DNA from: Bacteroidales bacterium
GTDB taxonomy: Bacteria; Bacteroidota; Bacteroidia; Bacteroidales; VadinHA17
Reading direction: 5' to 3'
Length of the DNA: 64,000 nucleotides
Assembly (NCBI GenBank): GCA_009877105.1
Contig: WXFD01000018.1
Span: 1 to 64,000 of the forward strand
In this document: positions 25,039 to 34,098 of the stretch, in pieces
Position numbering within the stretch: the first letter of the stretch is position 1
Layout: each line of letters starts with the position of its first letter
The notes under the pieces: model-generated
Database searches by the model: none
The model's input: the letters and a program-made list of their open reading frames with translations, nothing else
What the model was told of the DNA's origin: nothing
Translations under genes and position numbers: made by a program

Positions 25039-27012
25039 CTATCCCAGCATCACCTGGCCTCCGGTTACCGGTACAGCCTGCCCTGTCTCATATTCCTGGT
25101 CGATGATATAAAGAACTGCCTTTACCACATCCACCAGCCTGCAGCCCCTTTTCATCGGCACCTGCTCCTCATAAAATTTCCTTACATCATCGATGGTTTT
25201 TGCACCCGGAACCTTCCCCGTTCTCAGATATTGTACAAACAGGCCGTTCCCGGGATCGGACCACAATGGCCCCTCGTAGAAATTACCCGGACAAACGGCG
25301 TTAACCTTAATTCTGAAAGGAGCAAGCTCCAGGGCAAACGACTGGGTAAGACCTATCCCTCCGAATTTACCACCTGAATAGGCAAAATTCCGGTTACTAC
25401 CGCGAAGACCCGATTTGGAGTTGATTTGTATAATATCCGTGAAATAATCCGGCTTTTCCCTGTTCTGCAGCTTCATGATTTCTGAAGCATATTTGGCACA
25501 GTGAAAATAGCCATTGTAGTTGACAGAGGTTGTTTTTTCAAAATCTCCGGGATCAGTTTCATCAAGTCCTCCTGCCCTGAGGATCCCGGCATTGCTTATC
25601 ATGATGTCGATGCCGCCGAATTCCCTGACGGTTATGGCTACAAGGTCTTTTACCGAATCCGGACTTGCCACATCGGTTCTTACAAATAAAGCCCTGCCGG
25701 CAGATTTCCGGGCATTGAGCGATGACACCAGCTTCATGCCGGTTTCTTCATTCAGGTCTGCAACCACAACATTGACGGAATGCTCAAACAGGGATTCGGC
25801 AATCCCGGCCCCGAATCCCTGGGCGCCCCCGGTTATCACCGCCACCCTGTTGTTCAGCTTGCCCTGCTCTTTGCCTGCCAGGGCAATCTTTCTCCTGTAA
25901 TTCTCAACTTCCCACTGATCAATAAAAGCAACCTGCTCAGGGGTCAGCGTTTTTGTGCCGCCTGCTTCCGACGATAGACTGACGATCCTGATCATGTCCT
26001 CATACACATCCAGGACCGTTTCAGCCGCGGATACGCTATCTTCAACCGCAAATATTCCTGCATCCTTTATCACCACAATTTTCGGCATGTATCCATATTC
26101 CTTCCTGAAAGCCGGCAATTGCTGTTTCAGGGAATCAATGATCTTTTCAGGGGTTGCGGAATTCTCCACATAAAGGTATCTTGTCTTGCAATAGACAATG
26201 ATATCGGGTGTAAGAGGGAGTGAGATCCTGTGGAATTCTTTCTGATTCTGATAGTATTTTTCAATCAGGGTGTTGTGCCTGTACCTGATTATTTTCGGGT
26301 TTTTCTCTGCGAACAGCATCCTCATTACAGGCAATACCTTGTGAAGCACCGGATTAAAGGAGATCTCACTGGCCGGGGGCAGGGGTCCCAGGTAATTCAG
26401 GATTGCCGAAATGATTTTATCATACGCTGACCTGATCCCGTCAACAGTATTTCCCGACACAAACACACCGTGATTTTCGAGAAAGATCATGGTGGGATCT
26501 TCTTCATGCTTTTCCCTGTAAGACTCAAGATCCGATTCCAGCTTTTTGAAAAGCGTGTAACCCGGATCGGTATATGGTACGAACAAAGCTTTTTCCCCGA
26601 AAAGTTTTGCAGTGAGCATTCCTGCATTCCTGCTGCACATAATTCCGTTGACGGAGGTGGGATGGAGGTGGACGACAAACCTGTATCCTATCAGCTCATG
26701 CAGCGAAGTTTCCACTGACGGCCTTTTGGGAGATCCCGTTCCTGTTATCGCTGATTGCAGATCGCGCTTGACACACTCTTCCCTTTCTGCAGGATCATCG
26801 GGGTACTTTTTTAGCGATATTGCACGTATCTTTTCCCTGCTTAAGGCAACGAGGCCTGTCTCGTCAAGATCTGAAAGAGCCTGTCCGCTGGCCTTTATCC
26901 AGATTGTGCGGTCATCTTTAAAGGAACTGTTTCCGCCGCCCGCAATTACATAATTCTTGTCCCTACCGTAATACCGGGAAATCTCAAGTAGATCCCTTAT
27001 TTCATCAGTCAT
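25039..27012 (-). CDS. Class II aldolase / short-chain dehydrogenase fusion (RhaEW-like)
   Basis: The protein (657 aa) fuses an N-terminal class II aldolase (about residues 1-230) to a C-terminal short-chain dehydrogenase (about 385-655). Aldolase parts are GGGNSSFKDD, the metal-binding VHLHPTSVNG and ENHGVFVSG. Dehydrogenase parts are VITGGAQGFGAG, SNAGILRAG and the catalytic YSGGK. This layout matches bifunctional rhamnulose-1-phosphate aldolase/lactaldehyde dehydrogenase enzymes, in which a ketose-1-phosphate is split and the aldehyde oxidised. The start at 27012 (MTDEIRDLL) is chosen because it overlaps the PHP gene's stop codon by 8 bp, a sign of coupled translation. The substrate may not be rhamnulose-1-phosphate, since no rhamnose kinase or isomerase is present. 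Confidence 0.85.
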   Translation of the reverse strand: MTDEIRDLLEISRYYGRDKNYVIAGGGNSSFKDDRTIWIKASGQALSDLDETGLVALSREKIRAISLKKYPDDPAEREECVKRDLQSAITGTGSPKRPSVETSLHELIGYRFVVHLHPTSVNGIMCSRNAGMLTAKLFGEKALFVPYTDPGYTLFKKLESDLESYREKHEEDPTMIFLENHGVFVSGNTVDGIRSAYDKIISAILNYLGPLPPASEISFNPVLHKVLPVMRMLFAEKNPKIIRYRHNTLIEKYYQNQKEFHRISLPLTPDIIVYCKTRYLYVENSATPEKIIDSLKQQLPAFRKEYGYMPKIVVIKDAGIFAVEDSVSAAETVLDVYEDMIRIVSLSSEAGGTKTLTPEQVAFIDQWEVENYRRKIALAGKEQGKLNNRVAVITGGAQGFGAGIAESLFEHSVNVVVADLNEETGMKLVSSLNARKSAGRALFVRTDVASPDSVKDLVAITVREFGGIDIMISNAGILRAGGLDETDPGDFEKTTSVNYNGYFHCAKYASEIMKLQNREKPDYFTDIIQINSKSGLRGSNRNFAYSGGKFGGIGLTQSFALELAPFRIKVNAVCPGNFYEGPLWSDPGNGLFVQYLRTGKVPGAKTIDDVRKFYEEQVPMKRGCRLVDVVKAVLYIIDQEYETGQAVPVTGGQVMLG

Positions 27013-28249
27013 GATTGAACTTATTGAAATAATATTCAATGACCATCTGTCCCAGGGCAGCCATATTATTCCTTTGCTCCCTGTTGGAGGTACCGTCAGG
27101 AAGCACGTATCCCTGACGTCCGTCGGCCCTAAGGTACTGGTGAGCGGCCAGCAGGCAAGCTCCTTCCCAGGCTGTTTTCTTTAAATTCTCGCTCAGCGGA
27201 ACCGCTCCCCTGGTGCTTACCGTAAGCGGAGCAAGGTCAGGGGTATTGTGTTCCGTTCCGAAAGTAATTATAAAGCCCCGCTCTTGAAAATATTCAACGA
27301 ACCGGTTAAGATGTTTTGCATCGTTTCTCATTGGAATCAGTTCAATGCACTCAATGCCTTTTTCCCTCAGGGAATCGTGAAGCTTTTCCGGGTCAGATTC
27401 AAATTCGGTAAAATTCCCGGCACTGTCATCGAGCAGGACCGGATAACAGGGAATGCCTCCGGCATCGATGATGATCTTCATTATTTTGTCAAGCGGAAGG
27501 AATGATTTTTCGTCTTCCTCCACAAATGCTGCACCTCCGCTTTTAAGCAGGTTTGACCTTATCTCATTTTCGAGTGATGAATGATCATCCGGGCCAGCTT
27601 TCGATTTTTTCCCGCCGTAAAGTGATTCAATGAATGAGATTCGTTTTTCAGGATCGGGATAGTGTCTTTCGGCAACCATCCTGACTGCTTTGGCCAGATG
27701 CCTTTCTCTCACCAGATTACGGGCATGCTCCTGTCTTACTGATTCATAACTGAGTTTAATTTGCGGATCGTGTTTCTCAATTAATGAATTGAGCTTTGCT
27801 ATCATTGATCTGATCTGGTTTTGGCTTTCTTTTCTTATTTTTCTCAGGCGTATCCTGTTTATGAAACCCGCGTGGAACGGATAGTCGAGACCTTTGCCGC
27901 AGAAATAGATCCTGCCGGGATTATTGGGGTCATTGATCCTTATCCCTTTTTTCTGCTCATCTTTCATTAAACCAATGAATTCAATGTTGAACAGGGGGAA
28001 TATCCCGTTTTTCAGACAGCCCCTGTGAAACTGTTCATATCCGTCAGCGACATTGAAATCGTTGATTCCCAGCACATCGACTTTTTCGTTTTTGGCCATT
28101 CTGAAAATGGTATCCAGATCGGGAAAGGCACTGAATGAATACGGTGTGTGAATATGCGCATTAGCCTCTCGATACTCGGGGACGGTCATGCCATTCATTG
28201 CCTTGTTCAGCTCCCCGTATGAAGGGAAGGAAGCAAGAAAATTCTTCAT
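27005..28249 (-). CDS. PHP-domain metal-dependent hydrolase-like protein
   Basis: The 414-residue protein carries a PHP-like (polymerase and histidinol phosphatase) domain. The family's first motif is visible as NAHIHTPYSFS, further metal-region residues are in VLGINDFNVADG, and a late motif is FGTEHNTPDL. Many stand-alone PHP proteins are phosphoesterases. Its function here is unknown, but its gene overlaps the aldolase/dehydrogenase fusion by 8 bp and follows the aldo/keto reductase by 6 bp, which ties it tightly to sugar-phosphate catabolism. The length and a long central insert (about residues 120-260) are larger than a minimal PHP phosphatase. Confidence 0.75.
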   Translation of the reverse strand: MKNFLASFPSYGELNKAMNGMTVPEYREANAHIHTPYSFSAFPDLDTIFRMAKNEKVDVLGINDFNVADGYEQFHRGCLKNGIFPLFNIEFIGLMKDEQKKGIRINDPNNPGRIYFCGKGLDYPFHAGFINRIRLRKIRKESQNQIRSMIAKLNSLIEKHDPQIKLSYESVRQEHARNLVRERHLAKAVRMVAERHYPDPEKRISFIESLYGGKKSKAGPDDHSSLENEIRSNLLKSGGAAFVEEDEKSFLPLDKIMKIIIDAGGIPCYPVLLDDSAGNFTEFESDPEKLHDSLREKGIECIELIPMRNDAKHLNRFVEYFQERGFIITFGTEHNTPDLAPLTVSTRGAVPLSENLKKTAWEGACLLAAHQYLRADGRQGYVLPDGTSNREQRNNMAALGQMVIEYYFNKFNHD

Positions 28250-28255
28250 ACTGGC

Positions 28256-29260
28256 TTATATGTCGGTTTCAATTTTTAGTCCGGCCACGAGGGCATTGAT
28301 CCGGTTCAGTTCATCATCCGTAAGGGTGAACTCCACGGCTTTGATATTTTCCAGTACCTGTGCCGGATTTCTTGCGCCCGCGAGTGTGCAGGTGATTCCG
28401 GGCTGCCGGATCGTCCAGTTGAGTACCAGCTGTGCCAGGGTGACATCCCTTTCTGCGGCAATGACTCCGAGATCCTCTGTCAGGCTGATAATCCTTGACA
28501 GATTGGGTTCCCTGTAATATATAGTGTCGGCCCGGTTGTCGCCTTCCCCGAATTTGTGGCCCTTTTTTATTTTACCGGCAAGCAATCCCCTCTGCATCGG
28601 ACTGTAGGCAAGGATCCCTATATTATTTTCAAGGCAGAACGGAATTATTTCCTTTTCAATGCTCCGGTTAACCATACTGTAGGGAACCTGGTTGGATGCA
28701 ATCTGCAGGGTTCTGAGAGCTTCCTGCATCAGGTCGACCTGATAGTTTGAAACGGCTCCGGCCCTGATCTTTCCCTGACGAATAAGGGTATCGAGCGCTT
28801 CCATTGTCTCTGACACCGGCGTTGTGGCATCGGGCCAGTGTATCTGGTAAAGGTCGATATAGTCAGTGCCGAGTCTTTTCAGGCTGGCTTCGCAATCAGA
28901 GATAACCCTTTCGCGGGACGACAGGTTGTAAATGTCAATTTCCTTCCCCTCGCTATCCCTGGTGGAAAAGTAGAACTTTCCTTTTTTCATGTCCCATATC
29001 ATGCCGAATTTGGTCAGGATCTGAACCTTGTTTCTTTTTCCCTTCACAGCTTTACCTACAAGTTCCTCGCTGAGGCCGAAGCCGTAAACGGCGGCAGTGT
29101 CGATGGTTGTCATGCCATGGTCGACAGCGGTTTCAATTGCCTTTACTGCATCATCTGAATCGGCTCCGCCCCAGAGCCATCCTCCTATTGCCCAGGCCCC
29201 GAAAGCCAGTTCGGTGACCTCCACATCTGATTTGCCAAGTTTGTTGTACTTCATATTCAA
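28256..29260 (-). CDS. Aldo/keto reductase
   Basis: This protein (334 aa) is a typical aldo/keto reductase TIM barrel. The catalytic tetrad can be placed: Asp and Tyr in TIDTAAVYGFG, Lys in ILTKFG, and His in YQIHWPD. The C-terminal cofactor-binding segment LAGARNPAQVLENI matches the NADPH-binding loop. It probably reduces or oxidises a sugar or sugar-derived aldehyde. It starts 40 bp after the HAD phosphatase gene ends and runs into the PHP gene. Confidence 0.9.
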   Translation of the reverse strand: MNMKYNKLGKSDVEVTELAFGAWAIGGWLWGGADSDDAVKAIETAVDHGMTTIDTAAVYGFGLSEELVGKAVKGKRNKVQILTKFGMIWDMKKGKFYFSTRDSEGKEIDIYNLSSRERVISDCEASLKRLGTDYIDLYQIHWPDATTPVSETMEALDTLIRQGKIRAGAVSNYQVDLMQEALRTLQIASNQVPYSMVNRSIEKEIIPFCLENNIGILAYSPMQRGLLAGKIKKGHKFGEGDNRADTIYYREPNLSRIISLTEDLGVIAAERDVTLAQLVLNWTIRQPGITCTLAGARNPAQVLENIKAVEFTLTDDELNRINALVAGLKIETDI

Positions 29261-29300
29261 TAAGTTTGGTTATTGCAGGTTTAACATTTTTATTCAGAAA

Positions 29301-29945
29301 CTACCAGTTCAGTGCATCATCCGGCACCTGAAGGAGGGAACTGCAAATCCAGTCGGCTTCAGTAAGCTCTGCGGGAGAAAAAGATGTAGTAACGGCAAGG
29401 CATTTACATCCCGCGGCTTTACCTGCTGTTATGCCGCTAACAGAATCCTCAACGACAAGACACCCGGATGGTTCGAGTCCCAGGCTCTCCGCCGCCTTAA
29501 TGTATATGTCAGGATATGGCTTTTTCCTTGCAACATCCAGGCCTGTGATGATTGTGTTGAAAGTGGAAGGAGGCAAATCGATCTCGTTAAGACTGATCTC
29601 CATTTTCACCCTGTCGGCACTGGTGGCCAGGGATATCCTGAGCCCCTTCCCGAGGCAGTCTTTAATAAGCTCCAGTGCTCCGGGCAGCGCTTTGAGTTGC
29701 CCCCTGGCAAGATCACCAAATATTTCATAGGTACGGGCCTTTGCTTTCTCCATTTCAATGGGTTTCCCATATTTTCCAGCCACACCTCCCAGGTAGCTGT
29801 TCTCACCTGTGCCCACAAAGGGGATGAAGTCGTCCGGTAAAACATCCAGCCCAATCTCCTTGAACATCATTATGGCCGCCCTGCAAATAAACGATTCCGA
29901 GTCGACCAGAACCCCATCCATATCAAAGAGCACTCCCTTTATCAT
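29301..29945 (-). CDS. HAD hydrolase, beta-phosphoglucomutase/sugar phosphatase type
   Basis: This 214-residue haloacid dehalogenase-family protein has all four motifs: FDMDGVLVDSE with the nucleophile Asp, the TSAD Ser/Thr motif, a Lys in the KPYPDIY region, and VVEDSVSGITAGKAAG. The alpha-helical cap after motif I places it with beta-phosphoglucomutase and sugar-phosphate phosphatases. The start overlaps the stop of the class II aldolase gene by 4 bp (ATGA), so translation is probably coupled. The substrate is probably a sugar phosphate of the operon's pathway. Confidence 0.85.
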   Translation of the reverse strand: MIKGVLFDMDGVLVDSESFICRAAIMMFKEIGLDVLPDDFIPFVGTGENSYLGGVAGKYGKPIEMEKAKARTYEIFGDLARGQLKALPGALELIKDCLGKGLRISLATSADRVKMEISLNEIDLPPSTFNTIITGLDVARKKPYPDIYIKAAESLGLEPSGCLVVEDSVSGITAGKAAGCKCLAVTTSFSPAELTEADWICSSLLQVPDDALNW

Positions 29946-30592
29946 CTGAAAAGTCTTTCAATTTCACGAAGCCTCATTTTTCCAAGCGGTTTCCTTTTAC
30001 CGGTCATTTCTGTCATTAATGTCATTATTGCGGCATTTTCCAGGACCTCCAGTCTGTCGAAAGCTTCAATAAGGGTAGCCCCGGTTGTCAGGATCCCGTG
30101 GTTCTCCAGGAGCAGTATTGATGAATCTCCTATTGAGTCAGCAGCCCTGGAGGCCAGATCATTCGTTCCCATAAGAGCGTATGGTACCATTACCGGGTTA
30201 CCGCAGATTGCCCTGGCTTCTGCTGTCAGATCCGTTCTGATGTCCATTCCCGTTGCCGTAAATCCCGATGCAATGACCGGGTGGGCATGAATAATTGCCA
30301 GAACATCCTTTCTCTTTCTGTAAATTGCAAGATGCATACCCGATTCAATTGAAGGCTTAAGCTCAGAACTGAGATTTTCACCCAGGATAGACATTATTCC
30401 AACCTCTTTCCAGCGCATCCTGCCTTTATCGGTTGCCGACGGAGTGATGAGGATCAGATCATTTGAGATCCTGAGACTGATATTCCCACCGGAAGTTGTT
30501 GTCAGCCGTTGGCGATACAGGCGCCGCATGAACCTGGCAACTTCTTTTCTTTCATCTTTATATTCAACAGTCTCTTTCATAAGCCGGATCAC
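29942..30592 (-). CDS. Class II aldolase (fuculose-phosphate aldolase-like)
   Basis: The protein (216 aa) is a stand-alone class II aldolase/adducin-family enzyme of the FucA size. Recognisable parts are TTTSGGNISLRI, LITPSATDKGRM, a Glu-containing ESGMHLAIYR, the zinc-binding IIHAHPVIASG and LLENHGILTTG. Such enzymes split ketose-1-phosphates into dihydroxyacetone phosphate and an aldehyde, or decarboxylate related compounds. Four-base overlaps with both neighbouring genes show it is part of a tightly packed unit. It is the second class II aldolase in the operon; the other is fused to a dehydrogenase. Confidence 0.85.
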   Translation of the reverse strand: MIRLMKETVEYKDERKEVARFMRRLYRQRLTTTSGGNISLRISNDLILITPSATDKGRMRWKEVGIMSILGENLSSELKPSIESGMHLAIYRKRKDVLAIIHAHPVIASGFTATGMDIRTDLTAEARAICGNPVMVPYALMGTNDLASRAADSIGDSSILLLENHGILTTGATLIEAFDRLEVLENAAIMTLMTEMTGKRKPLGKMRLREIERLFR

Positions 30593-31374
30593 TTGATCAG
30601 ATCGATTATTCCGTTGAGTACATATCGCGGACGGTAGGGGAAATTGTCAATATCACCGCGACCGGTGATGCCGCTTAACACCAGCAGTGTATCAATTTCT
30701 GACTCCAGCCCGCACCTTATGTCGGTATCCATCCGGTCTCCGATCACTATTGCTTCCTCCCTTTTGACTCCAAGCTTTTTCAGGGCGATCCTCATCATGA
30801 GAGGATTTGGTTTTCCGACAAAATAGGCCTTCTTTCCCGATGCGATCTCTATCGGAGCAATAAGGGCCTTCACCGAGGGGGAAATTCCGGTCTCAACCGG
30901 ACCGCTCACATCGGGATTTGTTCCTATCAGCCTGGCTCCCCTTAACACCAGGTTAACGGCCGTTTCTATCTTTTCAAAGTTGTAGCTGCTGGTATCGCCC
31001 ACCACCACATAGTCGGGGTTTACATTATTCGTTGTATATCCAATACTGTACAGGGCATGAATAAGCCCGGCATCCCCGATTATATATGCACTTCCATCGG
31101 GTTTCTGGCTTGCCAGGAATCCGGCAGTAGCAAGGGCACTTGTGTAAAAGTGCTCTTCGCCAACATTTATTCCCAGCCTTTCCAGCTTCTCGTGCAGCTC
31201 TTTCGGGGTCCTCTGACTGGCATTGGTAAGGAACAGATAGCTTTTGCCAGTTTCCTCGAGCCACCTGAGGAATTCAACAACTCCGGGCAGCAACTTGTTA
31301 CCGTGATAGATGACCCCATCCATATCTATTATAAAGCCGGCTTTGTTCCGGATTTTTTCTGCAATGTTTTCCAT
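30589..31374 (-). CDS. HAD-IIA (NagD-like) phosphatase
   Basis: This 261-residue protein belongs to the NagD/4-nitrophenylphosphatase (HAD-IIA) group. Motif I is FIIDMDGVIYHGN, motif II LTNASQRT, the lysine lies near GKPNPLMM and motif III is VIGDRMDTDI. The start at 31374 (MENIAEKI) is preferred because the 20 upstream codons have no family resemblance. It overlaps the class II aldolase gene by 4 bp. NagD-like enzymes dephosphorylate small sugar or nucleotide phosphates, sometimes as damage-clearing enzymes. The specific substrate is unknown. Confidence 0.85.
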   Translation of the reverse strand: MENIAEKIRNKAGFIIDMDGVIYHGNKLLPGVVEFLRWLEETGKSYLFLTNASQRTPKELHEKLERLGINVGEEHFYTSALATAGFLASQKPDGSAYIIGDAGLIHALYSIGYTTNNVNPDYVVVGDTSSYNFEKIETAVNLVLRGARLIGTNPDVSGPVETGISPSVKALIAPIEIASGKKAYFVGKPNPLMMRIALKKLGVKREEAIVIGDRMDTDIRCGLESEIDTLLVLSGITGRGDIDNFPYRPRYVLNGIIDLIK

Positions 31375-31535
31375 GGTTCTTAATTGTGCTCCAAATATAT
31401 CAAAAAGGTTCCACACCCCCTGACGGTTCAGCAAACAGATTTTTCCGCCAGTACTTTCACGGAAAAGGTCTCTTTCCCGGATTTCATCCTGAAAATTACA
31501 AAAGACAGCTTCGGGGGTTCAGTATGCACTGTCTG

Positions 31536-34004
31536 CTAAATTCCCCTGCTGTTCAGTTCAAGGGTTTTTTGATCCGACTGATCGGTGCCGGGTTTGTGAC
31601 CTTTAAGCGGAACTATTTTTTCATTGATTGCATCGATGATCCAGCCGGGCTGCGGAAAGAAATATCTTTCCATTTCAAAGGCCGGCGTGATCCAGTTTCT
31701 TGAACCGACCACCACAGGTGGTGCGTCGAGGTGATCGAAGCAGAGTTCAGTGATTGTCTGGGCCATATCCTTCAGGAAGGAGCCGCGTGAAGATGCATCG
31801 CTGGCAAGCACGATTTTTCCGGTTTTCATTACCGATCGGACGACAGGTTCATAATTAAAGGGTACGAGCGATCTGGCGTCAATTATTTCGGCATTGAGAC
31901 CATAGTTTTTCTTCAGTGTTTCAGCTGCCTTAACAACAGTATACAGAGTGGCTCCCACTGAAAGGATTGTGATGTCGCTTCCTTCCATCTTGACATCCGG
32001 TTCGCCAAGCGGGATTTCGTAATAACCCTCCGGTACGCCGCCTTCATGGAACATTTCTCCGATGTCGTAGATCCTCTGGCTTTCAAAGAAGATGACCGGG
32101 TCGGTTCCCTGCAGTGCGCTGTTCATCAATCCTTTTGCATCGTATGGAGTTGCCGGGAAAACCACCTTGAGGCCCGGTATGTGGGCCACCAGCGATGACC
32201 AGTCCTGTGAATGCTGGGCACCGTATTTGGAACCCACAGAAACCCTTATTACAACGGGCATCCTGATGAGGTTGCCGCTCATGGCCTGCCACTTTGGCAG
32301 CTGATTAAAAACTTCATCACCCGATCTGCCAAGGAAATCACAGTACATTATCTCCGCTATTACTCTTCCTCCGCACATGCCGTAGCCTATTGCCGTTCCG
32401 ACTATTGCACCCTCTGATATGGGTGAGTTGAAAAGCCTGTGGTAAGGCAGGGCCTCGGTGAGCCCCCGGTAAACGGCAAAAGCTCCTCCCCAGTCGCGAT
32501 TCTCCTCTCCCCAGGCTGCCAGGGTCGGATCCCTGTAAAAGCGGTCGATAACTGCTTCGAAAATCCCGTCTCTCAGCTGGTAGAGCCTGGCTTTTGAAAC
32601 CGGATTTCCTTCCCTGTCCCTGTAGAATCTTTCCTTGTTCTTAAGTGATTTCACCCTGGGATTCTCCTCCATTGGGTGATATACCTGGGGGATACCCTGT
32701 TCCATTGCGTCCAGAGAACAGTTGGAGAACATCATCTTTCCGATTCCGTCAGGATCACCGTCAAGGTCCAGGTGAGGAGATATCGTATCATCGATGCTCA
32801 GCCTGAGTATTTTAACCATCAATTCCCCAACCTCTTCCCTGATCTGTTTAAGCATCCCCGGATCCGCTATCCCGGAATCAGTCAGCATTGTTCCGAAGGC
32901 GTTGACAGAATCCTCCTTCTGCCATGCTTCAATTTCCTCCCTTGACCTGTATGATGATGCGTCGGAAGGAGAATGACCGCTGATCCGGTATGTTAGTGTA
33001 TCGATGAGCACCGGGCCTCTTTTTTCCTCCAGGATCTTCCTCTTACGGCGGAAGGCATCTATCACTGCAAGGGGATTGTATCCGTCTATCCTTTCAGCAT
33101 GCATCATTTCAGGATTCACTCCCGCACCTACCCTGGCAAGGATGCCGAAGCCCATTGTTTCACCCATGGTCTGGCCACCCATTCCGTACAGGTTGTTCAT
33201 GAAATTGAAGATAAGGGGCAATCCCCCATTGTACTCACCCTCCCATAGCGTTCTGTACTGGTCCATGGTTGCAAAAGTGATCCCTTCCCATACGGGTCCG
33301 CAGCCCATGGAAGCATCGCCAATGTTGCATACCACTATCCCGGGCTTCCTGTTGATCTTCTTGTATAGAGCCGCTCCAACCGAAATATCGCCCGAACCGC
33401 CCACAATGGCATTATTGGGATAAATGCCAAAAGGAGTGAAAAAAGCATGCATTGATCCTCCAAGACCCTTGTTAAAGCCATTCTCACGCGCAAAAATCTC
33501 GGCGAGGGCACCATAAAGAAGAAAGTGCTTTGCAAGTTCCCTGACTGTACCCTTAAAGCCTTTCTCAACAACTGCCAGGGTTTTGCCGTTAAAATAATTC
33601 TTCATTATTGAATAAAGGGTGTCCTCGTCAGTCTTGTGAATGGCAGAAAGCCCCTTTGCAATAATTTCTCCGTGACTGCGGTGCGATCCGAAAATATAGT
33701 CATCAACATCAAGATTGTATGCCATTCCCACCGCAGCAGCTTCCTGCCCTATCGAAAGATGCGCAGGCCCCGGATGATTATAGGAAATGCCCTTGTATTC
33801 ATTTGTCGTTTTGATCAGATTCAGCATCGTTTCAAATTCCCGTATCACAACCATATCGTGATATATCCTCATGAAATCGTCGGCGGAGAAATTATCCCTT
33901 TCGTCTTCGATGGATTTGTCATACTGGTTTACCGGGATCTTTCCGAATTCAATGAATGAAGGCCTGCGGACTTCTTCAGGGTAAATGTTATGAGTTTTAG
34001 GCAT
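31536..34004 (-). CDS. Fused E1 alpha/beta 2-oxoacid (or acetoin-type) dehydrogenase
   Basis: At 822 residues this joins the alpha and beta subunits of a thiamine-diphosphate-dependent E1 dehydrogenase in one chain. The alpha part (about 1-430) has HRSHGEIIAKG and the thiamine-binding block from GDASMG to FNFMNN. The beta part (about 480-800) has NSPISEGAIVGTAIGYGMCG, GAQHSQDWSSL and FESQRIYD. The spacing from GD to NN is about 43 residues, longer than the usual 30 or so, and the third motif residue is Ala instead of Gly, so this is a divergent member. The E2 gene precedes it by 94 bp, but no lipoamide dehydrogenase (E3) gene is in the window. The true 2-oxo substrate is unknown. Confidence 0.8.
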   Translation of the reverse strand: MPKTHNIYPEEVRRPSFIEFGKIPVNQYDKSIEDERDNFSADDFMRIYHDMVVIREFETMLNLIKTTNEYKGISYNHPGPAHLSIGQEAAAVGMAYNLDVDDYIFGSHRSHGEIIAKGLSAIHKTDEDTLYSIMKNYFNGKTLAVVEKGFKGTVRELAKHFLLYGALAEIFARENGFNKGLGGSMHAFFTPFGIYPNNAIVGGSGDISVGAALYKKINRKPGIVVCNIGDASMGCGPVWEGITFATMDQYRTLWEGEYNGGLPLIFNFMNNLYGMGGQTMGETMGFGILARVGAGVNPEMMHAERIDGYNPLAVIDAFRRKRKILEEKRGPVLIDTLTYRISGHSPSDASSYRSREEIEAWQKEDSVNAFGTMLTDSGIADPGMLKQIREEVGELMVKILRLSIDDTISPHLDLDGDPDGIGKMMFSNCSLDAMEQGIPQVYHPMEENPRVKSLKNKERFYRDREGNPVSKARLYQLRDGIFEAVIDRFYRDPTLAAWGEENRDWGGAFAVYRGLTEALPYHRLFNSPISEGAIVGTAIGYGMCGGRVIAEIMYCDFLGRSGDEVFNQLPKWQAMSGNLIRMPVVIRVSVGSKYGAQHSQDWSSLVAHIPGLKVVFPATPYDAKGLMNSALQGTDPVIFFESQRIYDIGEMFHEGGVPEGYYEIPLGEPDVKMEGSDITILSVGATLYTVVKAAETLKKNYGLNAEIIDARSLVPFNYEPVVRSVMKTGKIVLASDASSRGSFLKDMAQTITELCFDHLDAPPVVVGSRNWITPAFEMERYFFPQPGWIIDAINEKIVPLKGHKPGTDQSDQKTLELNSRGI

Positions 34005-34098
34005 GTTTTTCCAGTTAATAGTTCATTGCGGGTTGTTAAATGTAAAATACCTGGTATAAGATATTTAATGTTTAATGTTGAAGATTCCGGATTAACCA

